21,608 nucleotides of DNA from a virus, in IMG/VR virus record IMGVR_UViG_3300013127_000039, positions 1 through 21,608 of that record. One strand, given 5' to 3'. Positions 7,013 to 12,643 of the stretch are shown here, piece by piece; the first letter of the stretch is position 1, and each line of letters opens with the position of its first letter. A model generated the notes under the pieces. The model ran no database searches and was not told the DNA's origin. It was given only the letters and a program-made list of their open reading frames with translations. A program made the position numbers and the translations under genes.

Positions 7013-7155
7013 GACGGGCACCCCGCTTGTAAGTTGCACAGTCTGCAACTTACCGAAAAACAAGGGCAACCAAAGCGCGGTGAGCGAACCAGCTGGCGAT
7101 CTCTTGCGAGATCCGCTGAAACAGAACCGTGATTTGAGCCCGAAAATTTGTGCAT
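7009..7155 (-). CDS. Small Cys-rich protein, 48 aa
   Basis: ATG 7155 is preceded by GAGGAG at 5-base spacing, one of the strongest ribosome sites in the window, and the frame stops at TGA 7009 in a GTGA overlap with the next gene. The first 25 residues are polar. The end is FGCPCFSVSCRLCNLQAGCP with five cysteines, including C-x2-C-x5-C. This is the same spacing as in the 159-aa and 304-aa proteins of this operon, suggesting a small zinc or Fe-S protein. It is easily missed because a longer frame from 7368 runs through it. Function unknown. Confidence 0.7.
   Translation of the reverse strand: MHKFSGSNHGSVSADLARDRQLVRSPRFGCPCFSVSCRLCNLQAGCPS
7029..7053 (-). other. 10-bp perfect inverted repeat, 5-base loop
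   Basis: GTAAGTTGCA at 7029-7038 pairs with TGCAACTTAC at 7044-7053 around loop 7039-7043. It sits inside the 48-aa ORF and ends 16 bases before the GTG of the DnaJ-finger gene, so it could tune coupled translation or be a protein-binding operator. No U-tract follows, so it is not a terminator. Confidence 0.8.
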
Positions 7156-7204
7156 GTTCGCTCCTCGTGCCGAAAGCCTCTGAAGCTCTCGGGACAGCAC
7201 AGGT

Positions 7205-8680
7205 CTACACAAGTTCGACCAGGCCGTCAAGTGTGGGCAATTCGGGCAGCACTGTGCAGGGCAAACCCATCGCCAAGTAATTCTGCGCGCGGGCGACAGC
7301 GTGGTCCTCCAGGTGGGCGTTGTGCCTGTCCGCAAAATCCAGAATGATCGCGTCTTGCTTGCGCCCATCGGCGGTCAGCACGCGGAACATATCCTGCGTG
7401 TGCGTGACGCGGGCCTTGTACCCCTTGGCGTAGATCAGCGCGTCTGCCGACGGGCAGTCCAACCCCTCGCCCACCACGGGCGACCCAATCAACACGCGCA
7501 GATCCCCAGCGTCCAAACGTTTCACAGCAGCGCGCACTTCATCGCCGTCCACGCCTTTGACGAACTGCGAACCCGCGATAGCATCGCGCAACAGCTCGCC
7601 GTGATTGATCTGATTCACGAGAATCAGCACGCGCCTGCCCTCCTCCCGGTATTTCTGCGCGGCGTACACAATCGCAGCGTTGCGGATCTTGTCATTCACA
7701 ATCCCGTGGGTGTAGGCATCGCGGAACGCAATCGTGCGCATGCGAGGCCGGTAAATCGGCCAGAACTCGACTCGGGCAGGGACCAGCACACCACGATCAC
7801 GCATCTCCTGGACCGAGTACTGCACCAGCGTGCGTCCTAGTGGCGCTTCGAGTGCGACGTGCTCACCCTCGGAACTGCGAAAGTTGGTGCCGGTGAAACC
7901 GAACCTGTAATACGCATTGACGGCCAAGTCATTCAGCTTGCGATGCGTGCGACTCGCTTGGTGGTGCCTCTCGTCCGAGATCCACACGCGAATGCGCTCC
8001 CACCACGACGGGTCCATCGACACGGCAGTGCCATCCGTGGCGACGTACACCAGAGCACGCTGGCACGCACGCCTATCGGCGTTGGACTTCGGAAGGCCAC
8101 CAGTCAGCAGGAAAAAATCCTCGGAGCAATCCTTGCGGCCACCTCCCCACTCGTTCTCGCGGAAAAGCTCCACCAGCTTGTCGTACGTTTGTGAGGCTAT
8201 CGCCTCCGTGGGGGCAGTGATCACCGTGGGCAGACTCAGCTGGCGAACAAGCTCGGCAATGATCACCGTCTTCCCGCTGCGCGGAGGAGAATCGATCACC
8301 CCTCGACCAGGCCCGAGCACTGTGCGCACGGCGCGGTCTTGGTAATCGCGCAGCCGGAACCCTGCGGGCAAACACCAGCGCGGCATCTCCTCGTCGGGAC
8401 GTATGCGGAGATCCCGCAGCTGCACGGGGTACCCCCACTTGTGCAGGAGCCGCAAAGCACGGGGCACAAGCCCTGCGGGCATCAAACCCGTTGGACTCAG
8501 CAGCTGCGTCCAGCCATCCCAGTGCCGCGCGTGCATCGTGCCATCCTTGGCGGTGGTCACTCGGGTACCTGCCTCGCCGACGAGATAGGACAGCTCGAAA
8601 CGCAGCAACCGTAGGGCGTGATCTGGCAAGCCTGTGATGCGGGCCTTGCTATTCGAGATCTCAAGCGTACCGACCACCAT
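7205..8680 (-). CDS. UvsW-like SF2 DNA helicase
   Basis: A 491-residue superfamily 2 helicase, probably for branch migration and recombination-dependent replication as with T4 UvsW. ATG 8680 follows GGAGG at 8 bases; the stop of the preceding frame overlaps it as TAATG. An N-terminal region of about 100 residues is followed by FRLRDYQDRAV (Q-motif-like), Walker A DSPPRSGKT (130-138), motif Ia TAPTEA, DExH box SDERHH (235-240), motif III GFTGTNFR (261-268), motif V VVGEGLDCPSADALIY (about 403-418) and a motif VI region QDMFRVLTADGRKQDAIILDF. Motif VI departs from QRxGRxxR but matches the looser phage and UvsW style. The neighbours are replication genes. Confidence 0.85.
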   Translation of the reverse strand: MVVGTLEISNSKARITGLPDHALRLLRFELSYLVGEAGTRVTTAKDGTMHARHWDGWTQLLSPTGLMPAGLVPRALRLLHKWGYPVQLRDLRIRPDEEMPRWCLPAGFRLRDYQDRAVRTVLGPGRGVIDSPPRSGKTVIIAELVRQLSLPTVITAPTEAIASQTYDKLVELFRENEWGGGRKDCSEDFFLLTGGLPKSNADRRACQRALVYVATDGTAVSMDPSWWERIRVWISDERHHQASRTHRKLNDLAVNAYYRFGFTGTNFRSSEGEHVALEAPLGRTLVQYSVQEMRDRGVLVPARVEFWPIYRPRMRTIAFRDAYTHGIVNDKIRNAAIVYAAQKYREEGRRVLILVNQINHGELLRDAIAGSQFVKGVDGDEVRAAVKRLDAGDLRVLIGSPVVGEGLDCPSADALIYAKGYKARVTHTQDMFRVLTADGRKQDAIILDFADRHNAHLEDHAVARAQNYLAMGLPCTVLPELPTLDGLVELV

Positions 8681-9015
8681 TACGCAGCCCTCCCCATCCG
8701 ATTACGCAAAATGAAAAGGGGGCCTACGAGCGTAAGCGAGTAGTGCCCCGCAGCTGCGAAGCGAAGCGAAGCAGCTGATGCGACCCTCTTGATTTCGATT
8801 CTGAAGTACTTCGTACCTTTTCGAACACACAAGATCACTAGGTCTAACCCTGTTATAACAACACTAGACCTTCCAGAGTTTCCTACGGGGGAAACTTTGG
8901 AGTTTCCTACGGGGGAAACTATTACTTTCGCCCCATTTTTTACGCAAAGTAATGCGATTTCGGGGTCCAGCGTAACAGTTTTCGTTACGCTTTTATTACT
9001 CTCGCGATTACTCAC
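8680..9015 (-). CDS. Doubtful 111-aa ORF over a dyad-rich region
   Basis: A frame runs from GTG 9015 (8-base overlap with the previous gene) to TAA 8680. It packs well between neighbours, but its base composition is lower in GC than the rest of the window and its residues match nothing I recognise. The frame contains an 8-residue repeat VSPVGNSK from a 24-bp duplication, and its C-terminal codons form a terminator-like hairpin. It may be a true small protein, a diverged gene, or a chance open frame across a non-coding control region; the last is at least as likely. Confidence 0.3.
   Translation of the reverse strand: MSNRESNKSVTKTVTLDPEIALLCVKNGAKVIVSPVGNSKVSPVGNSGRSSVVITGLDLVILCVRKGTKYFRIEIKRVASAASLRFAAAGHYSLTLVGPLFILRNRMGRAA
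8709..8749 (-). terminator. Intrinsic terminator-like hairpin (minus strand)
   Basis: On the minus strand GGGGC-A-CTAC (8749-8740) pairs with GTAG-GCCCC (8727-8719) with one bulged base, and is followed by CTTTTCATTTT (8718-8708). It lies 29 bases before the ATG of the UvsW-like helicase. It could end transcription from the small-gene block, or act as an attenuator before the replication operon. Confidence 0.6.
8803..8991. promoter_or_regulatory. Cluster of dyads and short repeats (candidate origin or control region)
   Basis: Several palindromic elements sit within about 190 bp of AT-richer DNA: GAAGTACTTC (8803-8812); a bipartite dyad GGTCTA...TGTTATAACA...TAGACC (8841-8870); a duplicated AGTTTCC/GGAAACT hairpin (8876-8923); ATTACTTT/AAAGTAAT (8921-8928 and 8946-8953); and AGCGTAAC/GTTACGCT (8969-8976 and 8984-8991). 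A further CAGCTGC/GCAGCTG pair around GAAGC repeats lies just outside, at 8751-8777. A winged-helix gene ends right beside it and the helicase/primase operon follows. No convincing -35/-10 pair was found. Origin function is inference. Confidence 0.4.
8876..8923. repeat. 24-bp tandem duplication, each copy a 7-bp-stem palindrome
   Basis: Copies at 8876-8899 and 8900-8923 share their first 21 bases. Each contains AGTTTCC, a 6-base spacer and GGAAACT. Tandem copies of a dyad suggest iteron-like or operator-like binding sites. Confidence 0.85.
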
Positions 9016-9667
9016 GGCGCTCGCCTTTCCAGGGTTTTCGGGTTGGGCGGGACAGCTCGCGGAGTGCGCGTAATTCGGATATCCGCCAGTACTCCAGGAT
9101 CGGTTGAATCACTAGGTGGGGCACCCGTGCGGAACCCACGTTGACGATCAAATTGGCTTTCACCAAGCGCGCCACAGCTTCGGATGCGTGACGTTTACTC
9201 GCGAGACTCAACCCTTGCTGCACCTGCGTGATGCTCAGGGGTGTCCGCTGCGCAGAGCACGCGTCCAAGTACACGAGCACCATCACCTCGATCTTGCTGA
9301 AATCCTTTTGGCAGTGGGCGATCAGCTTGCGCACGTGCACAGAATCGTAGTTGCGCGCCCAGGTGCTGCGCGACAGGACAGGGATCGGATTGCGCTTGCC
9401 GTATTTCGCGCGCGCAGCCTTCGCGGCAAGCCTTCCCTTTTCCCGGAAATCTTGGAGCGATACCAGATCTGAAATGGTAGTGTTTTGCGGTTCCCAGGGC
9501 TTTCTATCGTTTGTCACAGGACGATTCTTTCTCCTTGCGGGACTTGGGGGAATATCACACTCGTGCGCTGAACTGCCCGTCCGGCGCACGAGTGCCCCGA
9601 CTTTCAGCAGGTACTTGGCGACTCGGCCTTTGGTTTTGACTGCGAGCACCTGCCAGTACACGGTCAC
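9008..9667 (-). CDS. Winged-helix DNA-binding protein, possible replication initiator or regulator
   Basis: A frame of 219 codons from GTG 9667, which overlaps the previous stop as GTGA; an internal GTG at 9517 with AAGGAG 13 bases upstream is an alternative, giving 169 residues. The first 50 residues are basic and not clearly conserved-looking. Residues about 120-195 read as a winged helix: DFSKIEVMVLVYLDAC, then SITQVQQGLSLASKRHASEA as helix-turn-helix, then VARLVKANLIV and a beta wing GSARVPHLVI. This resembles the DNA-binding domain of phage O-type initiators and of MarR-like regulators. Its place next to the dyad cluster and before the replication operon favours an initiator or operon regulator; the family is not established. 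Confidence 0.7.
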   Translation of the reverse strand: MTVYWQVLAVKTKGRVAKYLLKVGALVRRTGSSAHECDIPPSPARRKNRPVTNDRKPWEPQNTTISDLVSLQDFREKGRLAAKAARAKYGKRNPIPVLSRSTWARNYDSVHVRKLIAHCQKDFSKIEVMVLVYLDACSAQRTPLSITQVQQGLSLASKRHASEAVARLVKANLIVNVGSARVPHLVIQPILEYWRISELRALRELSRPTRKPWKGERRE

Positions 9668-10005
9668 GTCTCGCGCCGCGCGAGCACCTTCACGTGGTCC
9701 TGCCAGTCGTCCGGCAGCACGTCCATCATGTCACCGTCGTCGCTCTCTCGACGGCCTGCCAGCACGAATGGGCCCAGGATGTCCAAAGCGGACCCACCGG
9801 GCACGTTGTGCGCCACCACGCCGTTGTGGCGTAAGCCTTGGAGCCTCCCTTCTTCGTTGCACCACAGGTCCACGGACCCGAACCGCACCACCTCAACGTA
9901 TCCGCCGACACGCGCTTGCAGTTCGCTTATGTCGTGCGGATCCAGCTCGATCCATTCAGGCGCTTTGCCCACCGGGAAAAACAGCACTCGGATTTTCGTT
10001 TCCAT
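9664..10005 (-). CDS. DUF3846 family protein
   Basis: A 113-residue protein of a family common in phages and without a firm function. ATG 10005 is preceded by AGGAGG at 10 bases; the GTG at 10014 lies almost on that site and is rejected. Typical DUF3846 features are IRVLFFPVGKAPEWIEL at the start, then LQARVGGYVEVVRF, then WCNEEGRLQGLRHNGVVAHN, and ILGPFVLAGR. The tail is acidic (SDDGDMMDVLPDDW). It starts 3 bases after the stop of the 63-aa gene, so the two form a tight pair. Confidence 0.78.
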   Translation of the reverse strand: METKIRVLFFPVGKAPEWIELDPHDISELQARVGGYVEVVRFGSVDLWCNEEGRLQGLRHNGVVAHNVPGGSALDILGPFVLAGRRESDDGDMMDVLPDDWQDHVKVLARRET

Positions 10006-10007
10006 TT

Positions 10008-10199
10008 TTAGCACCCCTCCTTTTCAGCGCGATCAGGCCAATGCCCACACACAGCACACGTGCCGTCGTGGGCACCTCGGCGTACCTCCCCGAGCACAGG
10101 CAGCGTTTTGGCCAATCCCAGGCACGGGACGCACACCTCAATTTCAGCGTCTTCAGCTGCCACGTAGAACGTCGCAACACGTTTCGATTTCAGCATCAT
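10008..10199 (-). CDS. Small zinc-knuckle protein, 63 aa
   Basis: Starts at ATG 10199 (or the adjacent ATG 10196) with GGAGGG at 6 bases. It carries two CxxC pairs, VCVPCLG near residue 23 and CAVCGHW near residue 48, separated by about 21 residues, as in a small zinc ribbon or rubredoxin-like knuckle. The first half is a beta-rich VATFYVAAEDAEIEV. Function unknown. The stop TAA lies 3 bases before the DUF3846 start. Confidence 0.78.
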   Translation of the reverse strand: MMLKSKRVATFYVAAEDAEIEVCVPCLGLAKTLPVLGEVRRGAHDGTCAVCGHWPDRAEKEGC

Positions 10200-10217
10200 T
10201 TTGTTCCCTCCGTATTC

Positions 10218-10232
10218 CGAGCGTTACGCTCG
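10218..10232 (-). other. Small hairpin in the leader of the 63-aa gene
   Basis: CGAGCG (10218-10223) and CGCTCG (10227-10232) pair around a 3-base loop. It lies a few bases upstream of the GGAGGG ribosome site, where it could stabilise the 5' end of an mRNA or mark a processing point. The rest of the gap 10200-10318 holds no gene. Confidence 0.45.
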
Positions 10233-10267
10233 ACTTGTTTGTTGTGTATCACGCGATCACAGGGTTT

Positions 10268-10309
10268 GACGTTGGACCCCGTGCGCTCGCCGGTCTGGGA
10301 GCGCACGGG
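10268..10309 (-). other. Intercistronic stem-loop with CCAACGTCAAA motif (copy A)
   Basis: An 11-bp perfect stem (10278-10288 with 10299-10309, 10-base loop) begins 9 bases after the stop of the 194-aa gene. On the transcript it is followed by GGTCCAACGTCAAA. There is no U-tract. The same order, stem-loop then CCAACG, occurs after two other small genes (10984-11024 and 11411-11438). Confidence 0.65.
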
Positions 10310-10318
10310 TGGGGCGTG

Positions 10319-10903
10319 CTACTTGAGCAGCGCGGTCACGGCTGCGATTTTCGCCGCCCGTTCAATGCTTGCGGCGGTCCGCTTGGTTTTGTTGCCGTCG
10401 GCCTGGTTTTGCAGCGCCGCGCCGATTGCTCGGATTGCGTCGTGAATCTGCTCGCTCGACAGTTTTTCGAGCGGCACGACCTCTTGCGTAGAAGTCCACC
10501 CGCTCGTCTCGCCCTGCCATTGGGACCAACTGCCGTTGTATTCCAATTCCAGGATCGAACCGTCCACAAGCAGGAAACGGTCGGATCCAACGTACGACCC
10601 ACGATTCTGATCTCCTCGTCGCTCGCGACCCGGACCAACCAGGTCATCTGGATCGAGATACAACCCGCGCTGCGCGTAGTGCTCGTCCTTTTCCCAGGGA
10701 TACACGCCGTTGCCCGTGCTGCCCCAGCGGTTCTCCGTTTTGATCCGGCTCGTGATCGCCTTCAGCGCGGGCCTAACAGTCTCGATCACGACCCTCAATA
10801 GCTCCACCTCGGCTGCGGGCTCAGCGGTGAGTGCTGCGGCGTACTCCTCGTGCTCAGCGGCAACCTTGGGAGCGAGCGTAGCGATCTGGGTTACGATTTC
10901 CAT
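10319..10903 (-). CDS. Unknown 194-aa protein
   Basis: ATG 10903 is chosen because GAGGAG lies 7 bases upstream; a frame extending to 11020 would cross non-coding DNA. Residues 1-60 are helical and alanine/glutamate-rich (IATLAPKVAAEHEEYAAAL). Residues 60-140 are aromatic and glycine-rich (NRWGSTGNGVYPWEKDEHYA, DRFLLVDGSILELEYNGSWS), probably a beta domain. The end is a basic helix (NKTKRTAASIERAAKIAAVT). No family recognised and no transmembrane segment. It sits in the early small-gene block and is separated from its neighbours by gaps of about 120-130 bases, unlike the tightly packed replication genes. Confidence 0.78.
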   Translation of the reverse strand: MEIVTQIATLAPKVAAEHEEYAAALTAEPAAEVELLRVVIETVRPALKAITSRIKTENRWGSTGNGVYPWEKDEHYAQRGLYLDPDDLVGPGRERRGDQNRGSYVGSDRFLLVDGSILELEYNGSWSQWQGETSGWTSTQEVVPLEKLSSEQIHDAIRAIGAALQNQADGNKTKRTAASIERAAKIAAVTALLK

Positions 10904-10983
10904 TTGTGTTCTCCTCGTCGGATTTTCACGGTGGGCTCGTCGCCTCCGTGGTTCAGCGCCGCATGGTCCCCATGACCACAAAG

Positions 10984-11024
10984 CGTTGGGCCCCTTGCGT
11001 CGATCTGTGAGCGCACGCACGGGG
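10984..11024 (-). other. Intercistronic stem-loop with CCCAACG motif (copy B)
   Basis: CCCC-T-TGCGT (10991-11000) pairs with ACGCA-C-GGGG (11015-11024) with one mismatch, starting 8 bases after the stop of the 114-aa gene. On the transcript it is followed by GGGGCCCAACG (10994-10984). It is the second copy of the element seen at 10268-10309. The rest of the 129-base gap to 10904 carries only a short CATGG/CCATG dyad near 10962-10974 and no gene. Confidence 0.6.
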
Positions 11025-11032
11025 TGGGACGG

Positions 11033-11377
11033 TCACTCGGTCACGTACAGGCCGGCATCGTCGGTTTCCGCGCGCCATGGGCCCGGGAGGAGTCGGCGCA
11101 CCTGCGCGACCACATCCGCTCCGTGCTCGTCCATCTCGTCCAAGGTCATGAGACGCATGCCAGTGCGAAGCGGGACGGTCAATTCCACTTCCTCGCGTTC
11201 CTCGCTCGCCCAGCGGGGAGAGAGATCCCAGTACTCGCAATCGGGATACTTGTCCACGTACCGGTACGCCGCGTCCGCGAGGCAATCGTCTGCATCCGGA
11301 TCAGCGAACACGATCACGGTCCGCGCGGCGGCCAGGATGTCGCGGGCCGTGGCGCTGGAGTCTGTCGCGGTGTTCAT
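11033..11377 (-). CDS. Unknown 114-aa acidic protein
   Basis: ATG 11377 follows AAAGGA at 9 bases. The protein is acidic: TVIVFADPDADDCLADAAYR near residue 20 reads as a beta strand followed by an Asp-rich helix, then YPDCEYWDLSPRW, and near the end MRLMTLDEMDEHGADVVAQV. Acidic small proteins in the early region of phages often target host proteins, such as DNA mimics or enzyme inhibitors, but nothing specific can be read here. It lies 51 bases downstream of the 87-aa gene. Confidence 0.72.
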   Translation of the reverse strand: MNTATDSSATARDILAAARTVIVFADPDADDCLADAAYRYVDKYPDCEYWDLSPRWASEEREEVELTVPLRTGMRLMTLDEMDEHGADVVAQVRRLLPGPWRAETDDAGLYVTE

Positions 11378-11410
11378 GGTCGTTTTTCCTTTCGTTGGTG
11401 CGTTATGATT

Positions 11411-11438
11411 TGACGTTGGGTTGCGCGGTTACGCACAA
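11411..11438 (-). other. Intercistronic stem-loop with CCCAACGTCAAA motif (copy C)
   Basis: On the transcript TTGTGCG and CGCGCAA (11438-11432 with 11427-11421, one G-U pair) enclose a loop of TAAC, which includes the stop codon of the 87-aa gene. CCCAACGTCAAA follows directly. It shares the stem-loop-then-CCAACG order with the two elements downstream. Confidence 0.55.
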
Positions 11439-11692
11439 TCCGGATCTTGATATCCGCCACCGACGAACGATTCCCAGCACGCCCCCAGCAGGTCGCTCGC
11501 GTCGTCCTCCGGAATACCGTCCACGTAAATCGCATTTCGCGATCCAAACGTGGCCTTCACCTCACACGGGCCATCGGCCCTGTAGTGCTCATGGAGCCAT
11601 TCGCCCGCATACTCATCGAACGATGCCGCTTCTGGAAAGTCGTCTCCGTCGTAGGGAGTGACGGTAACGTGGATGGTTCGCTTCGTGGCCAT
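11429..11692 (-). CDS. Unknown 87-aa acidic protein, first gene after the late terminator
   Basis: ATG 11692 has only a weak ribosome site (GCGAG). The protein begins with a beta-like RTIHVTVTPYDGDDFPEAAS and is acidic throughout, ending in GACWESFVGGGYQDPDCA. It is the first gene behind a promoter-like sequence and the late terminator, which is typical of an early phage gene. Family not recognised. Confidence 0.7.
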   Translation of the reverse strand: MATKRTIHVTVTPYDGDDFPEAASFDEYAGEWLHEHYRADGPCEVKATFGSRNAIYVDGIPEDDASDLLGACWESFVGGGYQDPDCA

Positions 11693-11731
11693 GTTTCGCT
11701 CGCTTTCTGTGAACCGAAGCTCACAATTCAG

Positions 11732-11760
11732 ACACTACGGGATTAAAACGCAGCCGTCAA
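11732..11760 (-). promoter_or_regulatory. Sigma-70-like promoter candidate for the early block
   Basis: On the minus strand TTGACG (11760-11755, five of six consensus bases) and TAGTGT (11737-11732, weaker, with the key T1, A2 and T6) are separated by 17 bases. The site follows the terminator directly and lies about 40 bases before ATG 11692. Predicted from consensus only. Confidence 0.5.
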
Positions 11761-11780
11761 ATAAAAAAGAGCAGCAGCCG

Positions 11781-11815
11781 AAAAAAGTAACGGGCAGGGA
11801 TGCCAGCCCTGCCCG
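11781..11815 (-). terminator. Rho-independent terminator of the late (tail and lysis) block
   Basis: A perfect 9-bp stem CGGGCAGGG/CCCTGCCCG (11791-11799 and 11807-11815) with a 7-base loop is followed on the minus strand by TTACTTTTTT (11790-11781). It begins 7 bases after the stop of the o-spanin candidate. Confidence 0.9.
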
Positions 11816-11822
11816 CCTACCC

Positions 11823-12218
11823 CTAGCGGGCAGTGCCTGCCCCGACCCCATTTGTCGGCGGCACCACCCCACAGCGAGCGCGCGTCTCTCGTATCCAGTC
11901 CTTCAGGGCAGCTTCCCGCTGCGCCAGCAGCGCAGCGTTGGGCACGTCAAAGCACGCGACCAGGCCCGACCCTGCCCCACAGTCAGATCTCGTCACCGCG
12001 GGCAACGTGATAGGTGGCGGCAGCTCGCACGCCTTCTCGACCGTCACCACCTTCGCAGGTGGGCACGACGGACAAGGTTGAGGCTTGGGGCAATCCGGCT
12101 TGGATCCCCAACTCAACAGCGTGCACCCGGACGTGAGGATGATGAACCCGACGACCATGACGGCTACGCCAAGGGCATCCACCCTCCATTTGTAAATTGC
12201 AGAACCTGCAACTTTCAA
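11823..12218 (-). CDS. Outer-membrane spanin lipoprotein (Rz1-like) candidate
   Basis: A 131-residue protein starting at TTG 12218, which overlaps the preceding stop as TTGA behind a strong AAGGAGG. Residues about 13-30 are a hydrophobic signal (ALGVAVMVVGFIILTSGC) ending in a lipobox-like TSGC, so the mature protein would start at a lipid-modified Cys. The mature part is rich in Pro and Cys (PKPQPCPSCPPAK, then ACELPPPITLP), as in Rz1 o-spanins, and is longer than lambda Rz1. Spanins fuse inner and outer membranes at the end of infection. The upstream membrane-anchored helical protein is the likely partner. The lipobox is imperfect, with T at -3 where L is usual. Confidence 0.62.
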   Translation of the reverse strand: MKVAGSAIYKWRVDALGVAVMVVGFIILTSGCTLLSWGSKPDCPKPQPCPSCPPAKVVTVEKACELPPPITLPAVTRSDCGAGSGLVACFDVPNAALLAQREAALKDWIRETRARCGVVPPTNGVGAGTAR

Positions 12219-12535
12219 AGCGTCTCCTCCTTCAACTCGGCGTCCAACACTTGCTGGATCGCTCCTGGATCCTTGCACAGCAGCAGGGAGTCCCGAGCTG
12301 CCTTCAGGCGCACGCGTAACTCGTCTGCCGCTGCCATCGCGCGCTTGGCAGCCGCCTCGGCAGCCGTTGCCGCGTTGGCGTTCAACAACGCCACGTCTGC
12401 CGCCTTTTCCAAGCTGGCCTGCGTCTCTGCCAGCTTCACCTGCGTCTCTGCCAGCCTGCCCCGCAGCCTCACAGCCCAGATCAGCAGGATCAGCCCAATC
12501 AACAATCCGAGTCCACCAACGATTGCGTAACCCAT
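12215..12535 (-). CDS. Inner-membrane spanin (Rz-like) candidate
   Basis: A 106-residue protein starting at ATG 12535; the ribosome site is weak (CGGGCA), and longer starts up to 12589 are possible. An N-terminal membrane segment (YAIVGGLGLLIGLILLIWAV) is followed by a long alanine/glutamate-rich coiled coil containing LAETQVKLAETQASLEKAAD, ending in KEETL. This is the i-spanin layout: one membrane anchor and a periplasmic coiled-coil rod. It overlaps the o-spanin candidate by 4 bases, as in many spanin pairs. Sequence similarity to known Rz is not evident, so the call rests on topology and neighbourhood. Confidence 0.6.
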   Translation of the reverse strand: MGYAIVGGLGLLIGLILLIWAVRLRGRLAETQVKLAETQASLEKAADVALLNANAATAAEAAAKRAMAAADELRVRLKAARDSLLLCKDPGAIQQVLDAELKEETL

Positions 12536-12643
12536 TGCCCGATCATTACGGCAAACAGGAGATCCAGGCAACAGCAGTCCCCTGAGCAATCAGGGTCCAA
12601 CGCCCGGATCCCCTTCACACGGGGTAACAGCCCGCGTGCTTGC
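12536..12643 (-). other. Intergenic gap with small hairpins
   Basis: About 108 bases with no convincing gene. It holds CCCTGA/TCAGGG around a 4-base loop (near 12580-12595) and CCCC/GGGG around 7 bases (near 12612-12626). Neither is followed by a U-tract. GTTGGACCC, part of the element at 10268-10309, occurs here on the opposite strand relative to it (12592-12600). Confidence 0.5.

Noticed and set aside
7013-7069. TTG start at 7069 for the DnaJ-finger gene
   Set aside because: No ribosome site upstream, and the frame would overlap the 48-aa ORF; GTG 7012 has a GTGA overlap.
10278-10309. 11-bp hairpin as an intrinsic terminator
   Set aside because: The stem is strong, but GTCCAACGTCAAA follows instead of a U-tract, so it is listed as an intercistronic element.
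9351-10801. Plus-strand frames of 357-364 codons
   Set aside because: They span several minus-strand genes and their gaps, including DUF3846 and the 63-aa zinc protein, and have no recognisable domain.
10904-11020. N-terminal extension of the 194-aa gene to 11020
   Set aside because: The extension is Arg-rich, crosses the intercistronic stem-loop, and ignores the strong GAGGAG before ATG 10903.
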